This document shows positions 21,917-34,377 of a stretch of 64,000 nt of DNA, piece after piece. The notes below the pieces were generated by a model. The model was not told the DNA's origin and did not search any database. It was given only the letters and a program-made list of their open reading frames with translations. Source of the stretch: Turnera subulata (taxonomy: Eukaryota > Streptophyta > Magnoliopsida > Malpighiales > Passifloraceae); NCBI GenBank assembly GCA_028386065.3, contig JAKUCV010007742.1, positions 65,531-129,530 on the forward strand, given 5' to 3'. Positions within the stretch are counted from its first letter, which is position 1, and each line of letters begins with the position of its first letter. Position numbers and translations under genes: made by a program.

Positions 21917-24770
21917 ATGGGGTTGCAAGCAGCTTCTTCACCAAGAGAGAGTGTGATAGTTGTGATGGATGCCAATAGGAATAAGGGAAGCATGGATGCA
22001 CTAGAATGGGCTCTCAAGCATGTGGTTCGCCCTAGGGACACAGTGATTGTTCTTGGAGTTCTATGCGAGTTTGGAAAGAAGAACTCTTGTTTTCCTTTAA
22101 GCATTGGCATTACTATCTCAGGAATTTGTAAGATTTTTCTAGCTTAGCTGTATGACTTCCTCAGGATATTTTTTCCAACCTTTTTCCTGGTCCATATATG
22201 GCAGACATACAGTTGCTAAAAACTTTAAACAGCTGATGCATAATATCAACTTTTTTCAGGGGAAAAATTAGAGTTCTCAGGCCAAGGGCAGGAAGTGAGA
22301 CCAAGAGAGCTTGGAGAAGAAATTAAGAGAAAGAGGGAGCAGTACCAGAATATCATCCAACCATTCTACAGACAATGCAAAAAGAATGAGGTTGGTGCTT
22401 TGCTATGCGCATCTCTATATTTTTGTCAGCAGAGAGAATGGTACAATGAGTAGTATTCAATTGTGCAGGTGAAATTGGAAGTAAAACTTGCTTTTGGGTT
22501 CTGTCCTGAGAAAATAACAGTTGAACAAGCTCAGAATACAAATCCCCGCTGGATTGTATTGGACAGGTATTGGAACAAAATAGTTAATTATTTGCTTGTC
22601 TAAAAAATGTATCCTCAAATAGTCAACTTTGAACTCAGGAAATGACTACTTATAGACTTATATCTGTAAGGTTGCAAAAATATCCATTGAAAGAGCTTAA
22701 AGAGTCTGATTTTGTTGGATGCAGCCACCTAAGGAAATACAGGTTATTTATATACGGCCATGTAGGATGCAACATTGCAGTAATGAAGGGAAAAGTAGCC
22801 ACTTGGACACCATCAAAAACTGCTCCATCTGAAAATCCTCCTGGAAAGTGCAAGAGAATTGATAATGATGGACTAATGATGTCACAATCTAACAAGAACA
22901 ATCAAAATGATCTTGTTGATCTCCAAGCAGGCGGGTCATCTACTCAACCTCAGCCTGCTCAGAGTCCTTCCTGGTATCCGTTGTCTTGGAGAAGTGGATT
23001 CCCTAGAGCCTTTACTCAAGATGAACTTGAAGCGATAACAAATGGCTTTTCTGATGAGAGTATTATTCATAGCACTACTTGCATCAATACATATGAAGGG
23101 CTATTGCAGGAAACACCTGTTGTTGTACAATCTTTCACAGAGAATGATGAACGATTCTGGACTATGCTCAAGATCCTTTCCAGGATCCGGCACCGCAATA
23201 TAATGAATCTTGTTGGATACTGCTGCACAGGGACTTCCATGTTCTTGCTCAGTGACTATCCCTGCATGGGCACTCTGGAGATGAGCTTGCAATGTAAGTA
23301 GTCCATTATTCAAATAAATAGCCTTTTTTGAGTTACTGATGTTGAGAAATAGGTGACCTTCTCTTTCAAGTAATACTTGCTTACAATTGTTAGGTTTTTG
23401 TAGGTGATGACTCAGCTAAGAACTTACCTTGGAAAGCAAGGTGGTACATTTCCCTGGAAATAGGTGGGTGCTTGCGCTATCTTCATGAAGAGTGTGTTGA
23501 TGGAGCCATTGTTCACCTCTCTGTCTGTTCTGCTAATGTTGTTTTGTCACATGGCTGCTCTACTATGGTAAGCAAAGCATAGATTATTTATTACTTCCTA
23601 GGGATCTCAGAACTAAAATTGTCTGCTTGGCAGCAATGGTGAATAGACAATATTCTATGATCTTTTAGTGCATAGCTGAATGGTCAGCCTATGACAGATG
23701 GGATTTCTCTCCAGTTTGACCAATTTGACCAATTTTCCTTGGGATATCCTAAAGGATGAAACAAGTGAAGATAGAAACAAAAAGAAAAGACTGAACTTTA
23801 GATATGAATTTTTCAGTTCCTTAACGTTTTTAATTGATTACTGGCTTTCATTGTCATCGAAGCTTGGCAACTTCATTACTGCTAGGTGGCTTAAAGACGA
23901 TTCTTCAAGCAATGATCAGTAAGAAATCCTTCCTTGCACAGTTATTTCTCTTATTCCATATAAATCAACACATTTTAACATCTAAGTTGATAAAGGTATC
24001 TGCATTTTCACCAAGAATACATTTCCTATATCTATACTAATAAAGATTATAACTTCATGGCTCAATTGAACTTGTCACTTTAAATTTCTTAGGTGGGGAA
24101 ATTTGAAGGAAGACGAACGACTTTCTATCGATGTGCGCGATTATGGGATGTTATTAGTTGAATTAATAACTGGAAAGAGTGCTAAAGTGTTCCAAAGCCA
24201 GAGCGGAGGACAAACCTTGGTTGAATGGGTGGGTAAGATTATCTTAGGCAACAAAAGTGTTGAACTACCAATGGGCTTGTAGCTCATTGGTACTCTTGTG
24301 TCAAAAGCACAAGAGGGGTGAGGTCTCGGGTTCGAGTCTCACTCTCCTCGACTAGTATCAAAAAAAAACAAAAGTGTTGAACTTTGTTCCTTATAATCCA
24401 GGACTTATGTGCAGCTTTTCCCTTGTGAAATAGGCATTGCCATTCTTGACAAAGGGCCCTGTAAGAGAAGTATTAGATCCCAGAGTAAAGGAAACCTGTG
24501 AGAATAAGGTGGTTTGTCACATGGTGAATGCTGCTCTGATGTGTCTCAGGAATGATTCAGATCACCGAATTTCCATAAGCGAGGTGAGCTTTATCCTTGT
24601 TTTGTCTTCGTTCTTTTGGCCATTTCATTGTACTGATGACCAGATTAAGGCCTGCTCTATCGTTTATGTACAAACATAAACCTGCTCAAGGTAACAAAAG
24701 GGTTCTGGTGAAACTTCTGCAGGTCTTGGCTGTGGTTCGAGGGGACCAGCTTGCTGTGACCAAGTGCTGA
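21917..24770 (+). CDS. USP-domain receptor-like cytoplasmic pseudokinase
   Basis: Nine exons (21917-22127, 22260-22390, 22469-22566, 22725-23293, 23404-23567, 23863-23918, 24093-24228, 24434-24583, 24723-24770) give 520 aa. The N-terminal 115 or so residues resemble a universal-stress-protein domain (ESVIVVMDANRNKGSMDALE WAL). A linker leads to a kinase fold at about 240-515. The fold lacks catalytic residues: the ATP lysine site reads VVVQSF, the HRD position reads VHLSVCSANVVL, and the DFG position reads LGNFITARW. It belongs with plant 'inactive protein kinase SELMODRAFT_444075-like' proteins, which are thought to be scaffolds. Splice sites are all GT-AG. Intron 7 carries a SINE. The exon 4 and exon 7 boundaries were chosen by similarity and phase. 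Confidence 0.88.
24267..24367 (+). mobile_element. tRNA-derived SINE
   Basis: About 101 bp with a box A-like TAGCTCATTGGTA (24280-24292) and a box B-like GGGTTCGAGTC (about 24329-24339), ending in ATC and an A tract. It is flanked by a perfect 16-bp direct repeat ACAAAAGTGTTGAACT (24251-24266 and 24368-24383). It lies in intron 7 of the pseudokinase gene, in the same orientation. The perfect duplication suggests a young insertion. Confidence 0.92.
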
Positions 24771-25631
24771 ATTCGTTTAAAGGGCATGCAATTGTTTCTG
24801 TTATGCGTGAAACAATTATGTCAGGGATCCTTGTTTTGTTATGTGGAATAAGAAATGGATCATGATCTTTGTTTTGACAAGATCTATACCATCTATGGTT
24901 ACTTGTAGGAGATCAATGCGATCTTCTGGTTATGAGAGAGTGTTGTGGCCAATTCAAAAGATTTGTACAAAGATGCCTAGAACATGGACATCAAAATTCT
25001 TATTTACCATTGTCAGCAAAATTCAGCTCAAACATATGTTTCCTAGGCACTATTTTGCCAAAATTAAGGAGGCAAACAAAGATTTCTTCGAGCAAGGCAG
25101 TAATTAAGGGATTGAAAATATCCCAACATGGTCAATCCAGAAAAACAGAAAAAGCATTCTGGAAAATAAATTTGTAATCCAATAGTCCCCAGTTTTTGGC
25201 TTTGTTCATATTGACCCTTATCTTCTTTTTTTCATTTATTTTAATCCGTTTCCTATTATGAGACCTATGAAGGCACCAATTGCGCCTGCCCGATAAGGCG
25301 GATGATTTTATGCCGAAAACCCATCAGCCAGATGTCTAAAACAGTTTAGTCCATTGCCAACTATTTTCAGTTTTTCTTGCTAATAGATTTTCTTAAACAA
25401 GGTTTTGAGGTTGTCTCTCTGTACAAACTTGAAGGTTATTAGGTATATAGTCAGTTCGTGCATGCATATGTTGTGACTACATATTTGCAGTTACTTTTCC
25501 CAGTAAAATGCAGATCAATGAGTCAGCAGATTTATGGCATATACAAATTGCATGAGAGATCACTAATCAAGGAGAAAACTTGCATACTTATCAACTTCAG
25601 GAACATCTTGAACAAATAAGAACTCCAAACT
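24771..25631. other. intergenic region before KCS
   Basis: 3' flank of the pseudokinase gene and the KCS promoter. No gene or repeat recognised. Confidence 0.55.
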
Positions 25632-27002
25632 ATGGTGAGGTTCACTGATATATTCACATATTTCTTCCTTGCAAACCAATGTACCTTCACAGAAAATCCA
25701 CTCCCCCTTGCCCTCATCGTTGTTATTCTGCTGGTGCTTGCAGTTTCCTATTTTTCTTTCAGAGCCAATTCTCTCTACCTAGTTGACTTCGCCTGCTATC
25801 TTCCCCCAGATAACTTGCGCATCAACAGATCCACATTCATAGAACATTGTCATGTAAGCGGTGCCTTTACTGAAGAGAGCATCGAGTTCCAAACCAAAGT
25901 CATGGAAAGATCTGGCATTGGAAATGAAGCTGGTGTGCCAGTCACAATGCATGAGCTGCCACCCAATACTTCCATTGCTTCAACTCGAGAGGAAGTTGAA
26001 GAAGTCCTATTCACAATTGTTAAGGATCTGCTCTCCAAGAACAAGATAAATCCTAAGAGCATTGATATCCTAATATCCAACTGTAGCCTATTCTGTCCTA
26101 CACCATCCATCACGGCAATGGTGGTAAACAGGTTCGGATTCCGGAGCAACATAAGGAGCTTCAGCCTCAGTGGAATGGGTTGCAGTGCTGGACTGCTGTC
26201 AATAAGTTTGGCAAAAGAACTACTTAAAGTTCACAAGAACTCATTGGCCTTGGTTCTCAGCATGGAAGCAATGACTCCTTGTGGTTACGAGGGTAAAGTT
26301 AAGTCCATGCTGGTTGCCAACACCATATTCCGCATGGGAGGAGCTGCTATTTTGCTTTCAAACAAGAAGCAGGACAGGTATAGAGCACGTTACAAGCTCC
26401 AGCACCTGGTCCGAACTCACCTCGGTTCAGACAATGAGTCATTCTGTTCTGTCTTCCAACAGGCTGATGAAGGTGGTTTTGTAGGGGTGTCCCTGTCAAA
26501 GGCACTCCTGCAAGTTGCAGGCAATGCCTTAAGGACCAACATATCCGAGTTGGGGCCCCTTGTATTGCCATATTCCGAGCAGATACAATACGGACTTTCA
26601 GTCATTCGCCGGAGACTTTGGTTTGTAGGAGGAAGAAAGGACTTGTATGTGCCCAACTTCAAGAAGGCCTTTCAGCATTTCTGTATACATGCTGGAGGCA
26701 GGGCTGTAATTGATGCAGTGGAGAATAATCTCAAGCTGCATAAGGAAGATGGTGAAGCTTCAAGGATGACACTACATAGATTTGGCAACACTTCATCTTC
26801 TTCAGTTTGGTATGAGCTCTGCTACCTGGAAGCAAAGGGCAAGATCAAAAAGGGAGACAGGATCTGGCAAATTGCTTTTGGAAGTGGCTTTAAGTGTAAC
26901 AGTGCAGTGTGGCAGTCCATTTCTGATCGCTGTCCAAGTGAAAGAAATGCCTGGTCAGACAGAATTCATTTCTATCCTGTACAGATGCCAAATGGATCTT
27001 GA
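25632..27002 (+). CDS. 3-ketoacyl-CoA synthase, KCS3/KCS12-like
   Basis: An intronless gene of 456 aa. KCS enzymes condense malonyl-CoA with long-chain acyl-CoA in the ER, the first step of very-long-chain fatty acid elongation for wax, suberin and sphingolipids. The catalytic Cys184 is in GMGCSAG, His353 in HAGGRAVID and Asn386 in RFGNTSSS, so the Cys-His-Asn triad is complete. SMLVANTIFRMGGAA and GSGFKCNSAVW are family motifs. The N-terminus is short: one hydrophobic segment (about 24-42) instead of the usual two. The match is best to the KCS3/KCS12 branch by my recollection; in Arabidopsis KCS3 has been reported to dampen wax synthesis by binding KCS6, so a regulatory role is possible. Confidence 0.92.
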   Translation: MVRFTDIFTYFFLANQCTFTENPLPLALIVVILLVLAVSYFSFRANSLYLVDFACYLPPDNLRINRSTFIEHCHVSGAFTEESIEFQTKVMERSGIGNEAGVPVTMHELPPNTSIASTREEVEEVLFTIVKDLLSKNKINPKSIDILISNCSLFCPTPSITAMVVNRFGFRSNIRSFSLSGMGCSAGLLSISLAKELLKVHKNSLALVLSMEAMTPCGYEGKVKSMLVANTIFRMGGAAILLSNKKQDRYRARYKLQHLVRTHLGSDNESFCSVFQQADEGGFVGVSLSKALLQVAGNALRTNISELGPLVLPYSEQIQYGLSVIRRRLWFVGGRKDLYVPNFKKAFQHFCIHAGGRAVIDAVENNLKLHKEDGEASRMTLHRFGNTSSSSVWYELCYLEAKGKIKKGDRIWQIAFGSGFKCNSAVWQSISDRCPSERNAWSDRIHFYPVQMPNGS

Positions 27003-28247
27003 AATATGGTATTGTCGATTTAACACAAAGAATCGTTTTCTGTATTTCTTGTTGCATTATAAGTCAGACGGTTTGAAAGGATACATCAGGGTACAGAACT
27101 GAACATCATAACATGCTTCCTCTAATTCTCGACTATATTTTATTAATTGATGAAAACAAATTGATCTACTCAGGCTTCAATGTTTTAATTTTTTTCTATG
27201 TTAAGAAATAGGAAATTAACAACAATTTACTTCCCGTGCACAGTACATGTCCCAGATTTCTTATGAGAATCATATCACCTGACCATGTATCATTGTTAAT
27301 TATTGAATGGATACGGTACATTACATAACATGGAAGCAGCATACATTTGAAATTTCAAGGAATCTCAGGTTAGGAGAAACCACTTCTGCCAGCTGAATCT
27401 GAAGCATTCTCCTCTGTATACATATTGCGGGGAGCGCAGAAGATTGGTCATGAACATGCTGGAAAAAGATGCAGTTCATCGTTGACGAAGAGTAGGATCA
27501 GTAGGCTGTCTCCTTTCTGTAATCCTAACTACAAACAGAGCGATTGCATCATGAAAGCATACGTCCACAGAACTTGACCAAGATAACTAGATGGTGTCCT
27601 TGGGCACCAGCCAGACCAACTTTGGCAACACAAGAACCACATAGCTCATCTTTGCCAAGCCTTCCGTGCAGATTTTTGTTTTGTTCTGGTGCAATGACTC
27701 TCAAAATCCCTTCTCTTTGCCTATAGTTTTCTGTGAAAGGAAACAGGCATAATAATAGTAAAAAAGAAACACTGTGAAACAAAACATTATGCTAAAAATA
27801 GGTTCACTAGGAAGCAAAATAAATAAATGAACAGCAACCTTGGAGGCTCAAAATGTGAGAGTATTGACACACAAGCTTTATTTACTTTTAAGCTTCAAAC
27901 ACTAGTAATTTAGTAATAAGAAAACCGTTCACTCATTGTCTATGCAGTACTGTACCACTAGGTTTTAAGGGTTTATCAGGCTTTCCTTATTCTATCACGT
28001 TTGCTATTAGTAGCAGTCTAGCTTTCTTGTCAATGATAATTAAAGTTATCAAACAGATTTCGGACATTCTACAACCCTAAATCTTATTCTATTTGTCCAG
28101 ATACAATCTATTGGTTCTTGACCTAGTTTTTGTGGTTCATTTGAATTCCTACTCCCTACTTTACAACAATTGTCATTATCATAAAATAGGTAAACACCAA
28201 GATTTTGGTTACCTTGACATTACTCTGAAAATTTGTTTATCCTTTAT
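27003..28247. other. 3'-3' intergenic region KCS / PPR
   Basis: Convergent 3' flanks. A 77-codon minus-strand ORF at 27549-27782 starts with a hydrophobic stretch, but I recognise no family; it could be PPR 3' UTR or chance. Confidence 0.5.
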
Positions 28248-31200
28248 CTAATTGGGTTTCAAGGATCTCGATATCATGAACTGCTTGGATAAGATGTCAG
28301 CAATGACATGACGGCCGAATAATTGTGAATTTTTAAGGATCAGGTTTCTTGTTTTTGAATTAACAGCATAACCATGTCCTGGCATCCATTGCAGCAACTG
28401 GAGGAGTAAGTCTTTCTTTTCAGGTTGCGAAATATAGCGGGAAACGGCAACCTCAAACAGCCCCTGGGAAAAATTAAGAAAAATGGTGTAGCAGTCAGTT
28501 TACAGGGGAAAGAAAATGAATGGCATTTCTGACTTTGAAAGCTTTGTGCAATGATTTTATTGATAGGATTGTAGAACTATATTAATGACAATCTGATCCA
28601 TTTATTAGGCAAGCACTGAACAATGGAAATTGAAGGTTCCTAGAATTGTATAAACACAAGCATTACCCATCTCTCCCCATATGCATCCTACATGTGAATG
28701 AATATTCTTTTATTCACATACCTGATCAAGCTTGATCCCGGAACTGTGTATGGCCTTCAGAACATCATTTATCAAATTGATGTTCCCCTGCTTCACAAAG
28801 GCATTTGCAAACTTCTTAATGGCAGGAGGGGAGATTGATTCTGCATTATCCTGAGAAGAAAGGTTGGAGGAAACAATCAACTAAACATTATGGAATAATT
28901 GTGGATTCTGTACTATGCTTCAGCATACCTTCACAACTATGTAAGCATCTTTAAGAAGCTTCGCTGAAATAAGAATGTGCAGAATCTTCTCGTGAAGGGC
29001 TTTGCACATTGTTCTTTTGCTATATCTCAACATACTATACACAGAAAAGGCTTCTGAATGGGCTTTTGTCCGGCCAAGATGGAAAATCAAGGAGGAACTG
29101 AGTTCCTGGAAAACAACACAGGAGTAGAAGTTTCATCGAATTTCAAACAGAGACACTAACTACATTCTGCGTGGATATGATAGTCTTTTGCAAGAGATGA
29201 AAAGACCAACAGGTAATATTGCTGCTTGATGTGAAATGCAAAGAGGCGTCTTTGAAGCTTCCTAGGAGAAGCTCTAAAAACAAGAAAGTATACCTCTTCT
29301 GGTTGGTGACCTTTTTTATGCATGTCCTGCATGGTCTGATAAGCAAGGAGATACAATTTCTCCTTACAGAAGTATTTGATCAGAATATGAAAAGTATGAT
29401 AATTAGGACTAATTGCAACTTCATCCATTTTCTTCATTATGTGCATGACCCCTTCCATTTCACCAGCTCTACAGTAGGCACAGAGCATTGTATTTAGTAT
29501 AACCACATCATATTTGTCATACTTGGCTTCAAACTCCTTCGCCAATTCTTTTGCTTCTTCAAAAAGCCCAGCTCGGCAAAGTGCAGACATCATAATACTG
29601 TAGGAATATCCATCTGAAGTGAGAAACAAGATTAAAATGGTTTCAGGAACAAAAGTCAGCCTCAGACACAGCTTCTAAAAAGTATATGCGGAATATTAAA
29701 GCAATCCGGGAATATGGCAATGTAATTCACGCATTCAATAGAATCCACACAAAGATCAAACGAAATCAATATTTCCAGATTACTAGCCGCACAATATATT
29801 TGAAAAAAAAAAATTCCCTACCGTACCAGCCTGATATATGGCACCGTACGCCAAATGACATACTAGTTAGGGTGTACTCCCATAAAACAAACAGGATCAC
29901 CATAGAAATAACATTACGGAACCATTTTCGCTGATCAGTTGCAAGACTTTATATCCCTAAATTGAGAGCCAAAAGAGGAAAAAAAAAATCCAAGAATCCA
30001 AATCACAGACCATGCAAATTGTCTAAGCCCAGATTTTTAGCTTAGGACAAGCTTCCATACTATGGAAAGAGAAAATCACTCAAATTGAACATTTCTTCAA
30101 AGAGAAATTATATTAACGCAAGTTAGAATAATAAGCACTTCACCTCACCCATAATCTAGAAGTCTTTGGTAAAAAGGCTCAACCTCTAAGAGAACACGTA
30201 CCAGACTTAGCACCTTTTTGCTTCATTTCATTGAAAACTGATCTGGCTTCATCTATATGCCCCCTCTTGGCAAAGCCGTTCATCAACAAACAGTAAGGCA
30301 TCTACAAATAGATCCTCACATAATAAGCAATAGAGATACAGATATGAACAATGTGAGCAGCTAAAACTGATGAAAGCATAAAAAGTATGGCTCGATTTTT
30401 AGAAAATGAAAGCAAAAAATAACGCAACCATCAGGTACATGATAGAAAGAAATAAACAGCACCAGAATTTCAATTCACCACAGCTATACAGAAATACAAC
30501 AGTGAGAGCAGCGCCTTAATCACCCTTTGAAATACAATACATGAATTCTCATTGATACAGAGTTACAGTCATGAATGACAAGAGTCAGCACAAGAAACTC
30601 TTAAACAACACAATATTCAGAAAGATTTGACCATGAGTCCATTTGGTGACCTAATTTTCCTGGTATAAATTTCCAGATCAGAATGACATCTAAGAGACTA
30701 AAAATGCTAGCTTTGACCATATAGAGTTTAAGCCCACCTCAGTTTCTGCATAGCCCTGAGCTTCCAGTTCAGCCAATAAGTCTCTGGACTTTTCAAACAA
30801 GCCCCCTCGAACATATACTTTTAACAAAGTTGTCAAGATTACCTACAGACATTTTCAAAGTGATATTAAGGAAAAATTTCTGAGGCCCAATAGCTTCTTC
30901 ATCTTTTTTACCAAATTCTAAAGAAGATGTCAATCAAAATAAATACTAATAGTATTAAGAAAAGAACTATGAACTAGAAAATACAAATGAAGAAAAGAAG
31001 GTAATCATGGTTCATTGAACGTAGATAATGCCAAGAAAAACATGAAACAAACCTTATTTGGTACTAACCCTGAAGATTTCATTTCTTGCACCAACTCCTC
31101 AGCCTTCTTGTAGTCGCCGCTGAAAGCATAAGCATTGAGTAAAGAGCTATAGTGAAATTCATTAGGCCTATGACCTTCATCCTTCATCTTGTTAAAATAG

Positions 31201-33308
31201 TTTTCTGCTTCTTCCCCCTGATTATTTGAAGCACAGATTGCCAAAAGTGTTCCATACATTACAGTATCCATCTGCAGCCCATTAAATGTCAACTCTTGAA
31301 CAAGATCTAATGCCTTAGAATACCCTTGTTTGACTTTCATGCACCCTGTAAGCAGCTAACAATGACAAAAAAGAAATAGTGATGAAAACGAATAAGGATA
31401 ATTGAAATAATTTTGAGAGCATCTATTTTTCTATTACATCATCAACAGCTCCCTAAACCCAATCCTCACAGAAAAAAAAAATTAGATTTGACGCATTACT
31501 GAACATATTCTCATTCCCCTGTTAATTATGTATATGATACATTGCTATCATATTATAACAAATTCATTGCTTAATTCAGCCGAAACCTAACATCAAGCAC
31601 ATGTAATACAAAATTACGCATAACCCAGCACACTCCCATGGGTTTTTTATCCATAAATTTCACTAGAAATTATCTCTCTTTTGTATGATTAAAAGACAAT
31701 ATCTTACATCCAAAATAGTGCAAACAATGTGGATCTATGAAAAGAAAATATTTGAAACAAGGGTGTTCTCTCGCTTGTGTCCTAACAGTTCTGCAGGGGA
31801 AACTTTACCCTGATCTACTTTCTTTTAATAAATCCACATTGTTTTTACCCTTCCTTATTCACTGCAGCTTCAGGAAGAAAAAAAATCAGCATGCCTTCAC
31901 GTGCCAGGAAAATTACAATAATGTAATAGCTCGAGTTGTATCTCTCATACCGTGGTGTATGTAATAGCATCTGGGGTAAGACCATTGCGCTTCATCTCAC
32001 GAAACATTTTAATACTACTATCAAACTTCCCTCTCTTAACAAGGCAACTAAGGACAGCATTACAAATGAAGACATTACTTTTCGTGGATTCATCTGGAAT
32101 GTCATTATAGATTTCAATTGCTTTTGCAGGGTTGGGGCCTGTCCCTATGAACTTTATATAACTGCAATATGAAGCATCATTGATTTTGCTATGCTGCCCC
32201 ATCCAATCAAAGAGCTGCACCAATACCAAAATTAGAAAAAAAAAAAAGTCACTAAATGTGAGAGGAAGGAGACCATCCAAAATATGCTGAATAGGTTTAA
32301 CATTAAGACAAATTAGACAGTAAATAAAATAAGATCAAAATCAACAGCAGTACACCATTTTCCCAGTAGCCTCAAGTTCAACAGATTCTTTGAATATGTA
32401 CCACAGAAGACTAAAAATACTAAAAAAGAAAATGAACGAATTGCATTTCTACTAAAAGGGATTGTAAACAGAAACTTAGACATCCATCAAAAACAAGAAA
32501 AGTCAGCATATCAAAGTAAAATAGTGCAGTTTGCAAGCATTAGGACCTGAGAGAGCTCCTTCCACCTGCTTTGCTTCCCCAAAGTCCGCAAAACAGCATT
32601 CATGTCTTGCACCCTCAGTTCTCCTCCCAATCTGAAAGTTCAGTAATGGACAGAGAGTTCCAGTCAACCAAGCCAGCCTATTGAAACTATTAAAGTTCTA
32701 AAAGCTAAAAAGTATCAGCAACAACTACTGCCACAACATCAGCTCCCATTCTTTCTTAAGCCGAAGCATCATAATTTCACAAACTGTGTATCACTTTAAG
32801 CAATTGACACTCTTGGTTTTACAAAATAACAACAGAAACCCAGTAAAAGAAATTGGCTTTAGTACCACAACTACTCATAAAAATCAAATCTTTTCACTAC
32901 CATCAGCCACAACTCAACCCACTACTAAACACCAACCAGAATACGAAAGAAGCAACTAGAAACAGACCTCTCAAGAGCAGAGTAAATGTCAGGGGATTTT
33001 TGAATTTCGAGAATGGTAGCTTGTCTGTCCCTGTAGGAGTTGGGCCAACTTCTTCGAGAGCCAGCAGAGGATTGCTTAAAGCTCTTTGTTCTTGACGGTG
33101 GTGGTAGCTGCGGCTCATTGCTGGGTTCTACGAGAAGCGTAGCAGCTGCCGGTGCCAAAGCGGCAGAGGATTGTTTGAAGCTCTTTGTTCTTGCGCCGCC
33201 GCCGGCGGTGGCGGGAGATGAACAAGTGATTACAGGAAGAGAGAAGTGTAGTTGTAATGGATGGGTCAGTGTGGTCTGAAACACACAGCCTAACATGGAT
33301 AACTCCAT
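28248..33308 (-). CDS. P-class pentatricopeptide repeat protein, At1g10910-like, plastid-targeted
   Basis: Ten exons (33308-32968, 32631-32547, 32214-31951, 31355-31053, 30842-30738, 30301-30202, 29613-29294, 29105-28929, 28850-28722, 28463-28248) join to 679 aa with correct phases. The N-terminus (about 100 aa) is rich in Ser, Ala and Pro with few acidic residues, as in chloroplast transit peptides. About ten PPR motifs follow (for example VFICNAVLSCLVKRGKFDSS, then PNEFHYSSLLNAYAFSGDY). There is no DYW or E extension, so it is a P-class protein, expected to bind specific organelle RNAs. So many introns are unusual for PPR genes and support orthology to the intron-rich At1g10910 (recalled as embryo-essential). 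An internal duplication in the N-terminus (RTKSFKQSSA twice, about 30 residues apart) is visible. Confidence 0.9.
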
Positions 33309-34377
33309 TGGAGGAGTTAGAGAAGATAGATAGAAAGTAGTACAGATTCCAGATACGAGAAAACTAATGTCTGGCAAAGCGGATATTTTATCAAAAAAAA
33401 AAAAGAAAATTCAATCAATACTTTTTTCTAATTTCGTTTCTTGTCCTTTTTTTTCCTCTAAATTTCGTTTTCAGCCTCTGTATTTTGTCCAATCGATTGA
33501 TTTAGTCTCTGTATTTTTATTTTCCTTTCAAAGATTTTAGTCTTATGGATTTGGTTTAATTACACATTTTAATTTAAATTTTGTGCCACTTTACTTTTTT
33601 AACATGTAATTTTTTATCATTACCTAATTTTTGTGTATCCATTGTTAATAAATAACAAATATTAATTTTGATCAAATTTATAAAATTTGGTAAGTTGATC
33701 TAAAATTACAAACTAAAAGAGTAAACTGTCACAAAATTGCAAATTAAAGTATATAATTAAACCAAATTGAATCGGAAAATTAGTCAAATTATCGGGCAGT
33801 TTTAACTTTCCTTTTTGTTTAAGAACGCAGACTACGTGTCGTCAAGTCTCGTGATTGGGCCAACCCAAGGGCAATATCAAGCCCACCAGCCCAAGTCGGT
33901 GCAATTGGTGGTGGCATAATTTGCCTGAGCCTATTCCTGTCCAAAATAAATCAGGTAAAAACAAACCTAATTTTTTTTTTTATGAAACAAACCTATTCTT
34001 TTAAGAATCCCACATAGTGTGTGATTCTTTAGAAAAACATGTAGACAATTTAATTACGTCGATCTGTATTCGGTGTTAATAAACAATAAATATTAATTTT
34101 GACCAAATTTTAAAAATTTATGTAAACTGATCTAAAATTTCAAATTGAAAGGGTATATTGTTACCAAATTGCAGATTAAACTTTAAATAAAATCTTAGTG
34201 GAAAGGCCGATTGTAGGGCATATATAATCAGTTCTCTTCTTTTTTTTTTTCTTGAATGGATAGATACTCAGTTCTGTTTTGAACCCATTCGCTCCTTTAA
34301 TTTATAAAATCAAAACTAGCATTAATTCTGTATATGAAATAAATTCAATCTCTTAAAATATTTTTTATCATTTAGAG
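33309..34377. other. intergenic, with copies of the ALKBH9 upstream sequence
   Basis: PPR promoter, then repeat sequence. It contains 33651-33966 (copy of the ALKBH9 promoter), a diverged third copy at about 34085-34190, and the left target duplicate TAGAG (34373-34377) of the LTR. Confidence 0.6.
33651..33966 (+). repeat. duplicated ALKBH9 upstream region, left copy
   Basis: Closely similar to 40450-40800 upstream of the ALKBH9 gene, including AACGCAGACTACGTGTCGTC, GTGATTGGGCCAACCCAAG and GAGCCTATTCCTGTCCAAAA. After this the two diverge, and no ALKBH9 exon follows on the left. A shorter, more diverged copy of the first 100 bp lies at about 34085-34190. Confidence 0.85.

Noticed and set aside
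24267..24340. Functional tRNA gene
   Set aside because: Has box A and B but cannot form a complete cloverleaf as read, and has a poly-A tail and target duplication; it is a SINE.
27549..27782. Small secreted protein gene (77 aa, minus strand)
   Set aside because: A hydrophobic start but no recognisable family and no clear promoter; could be chance or PPR 3' UTR.
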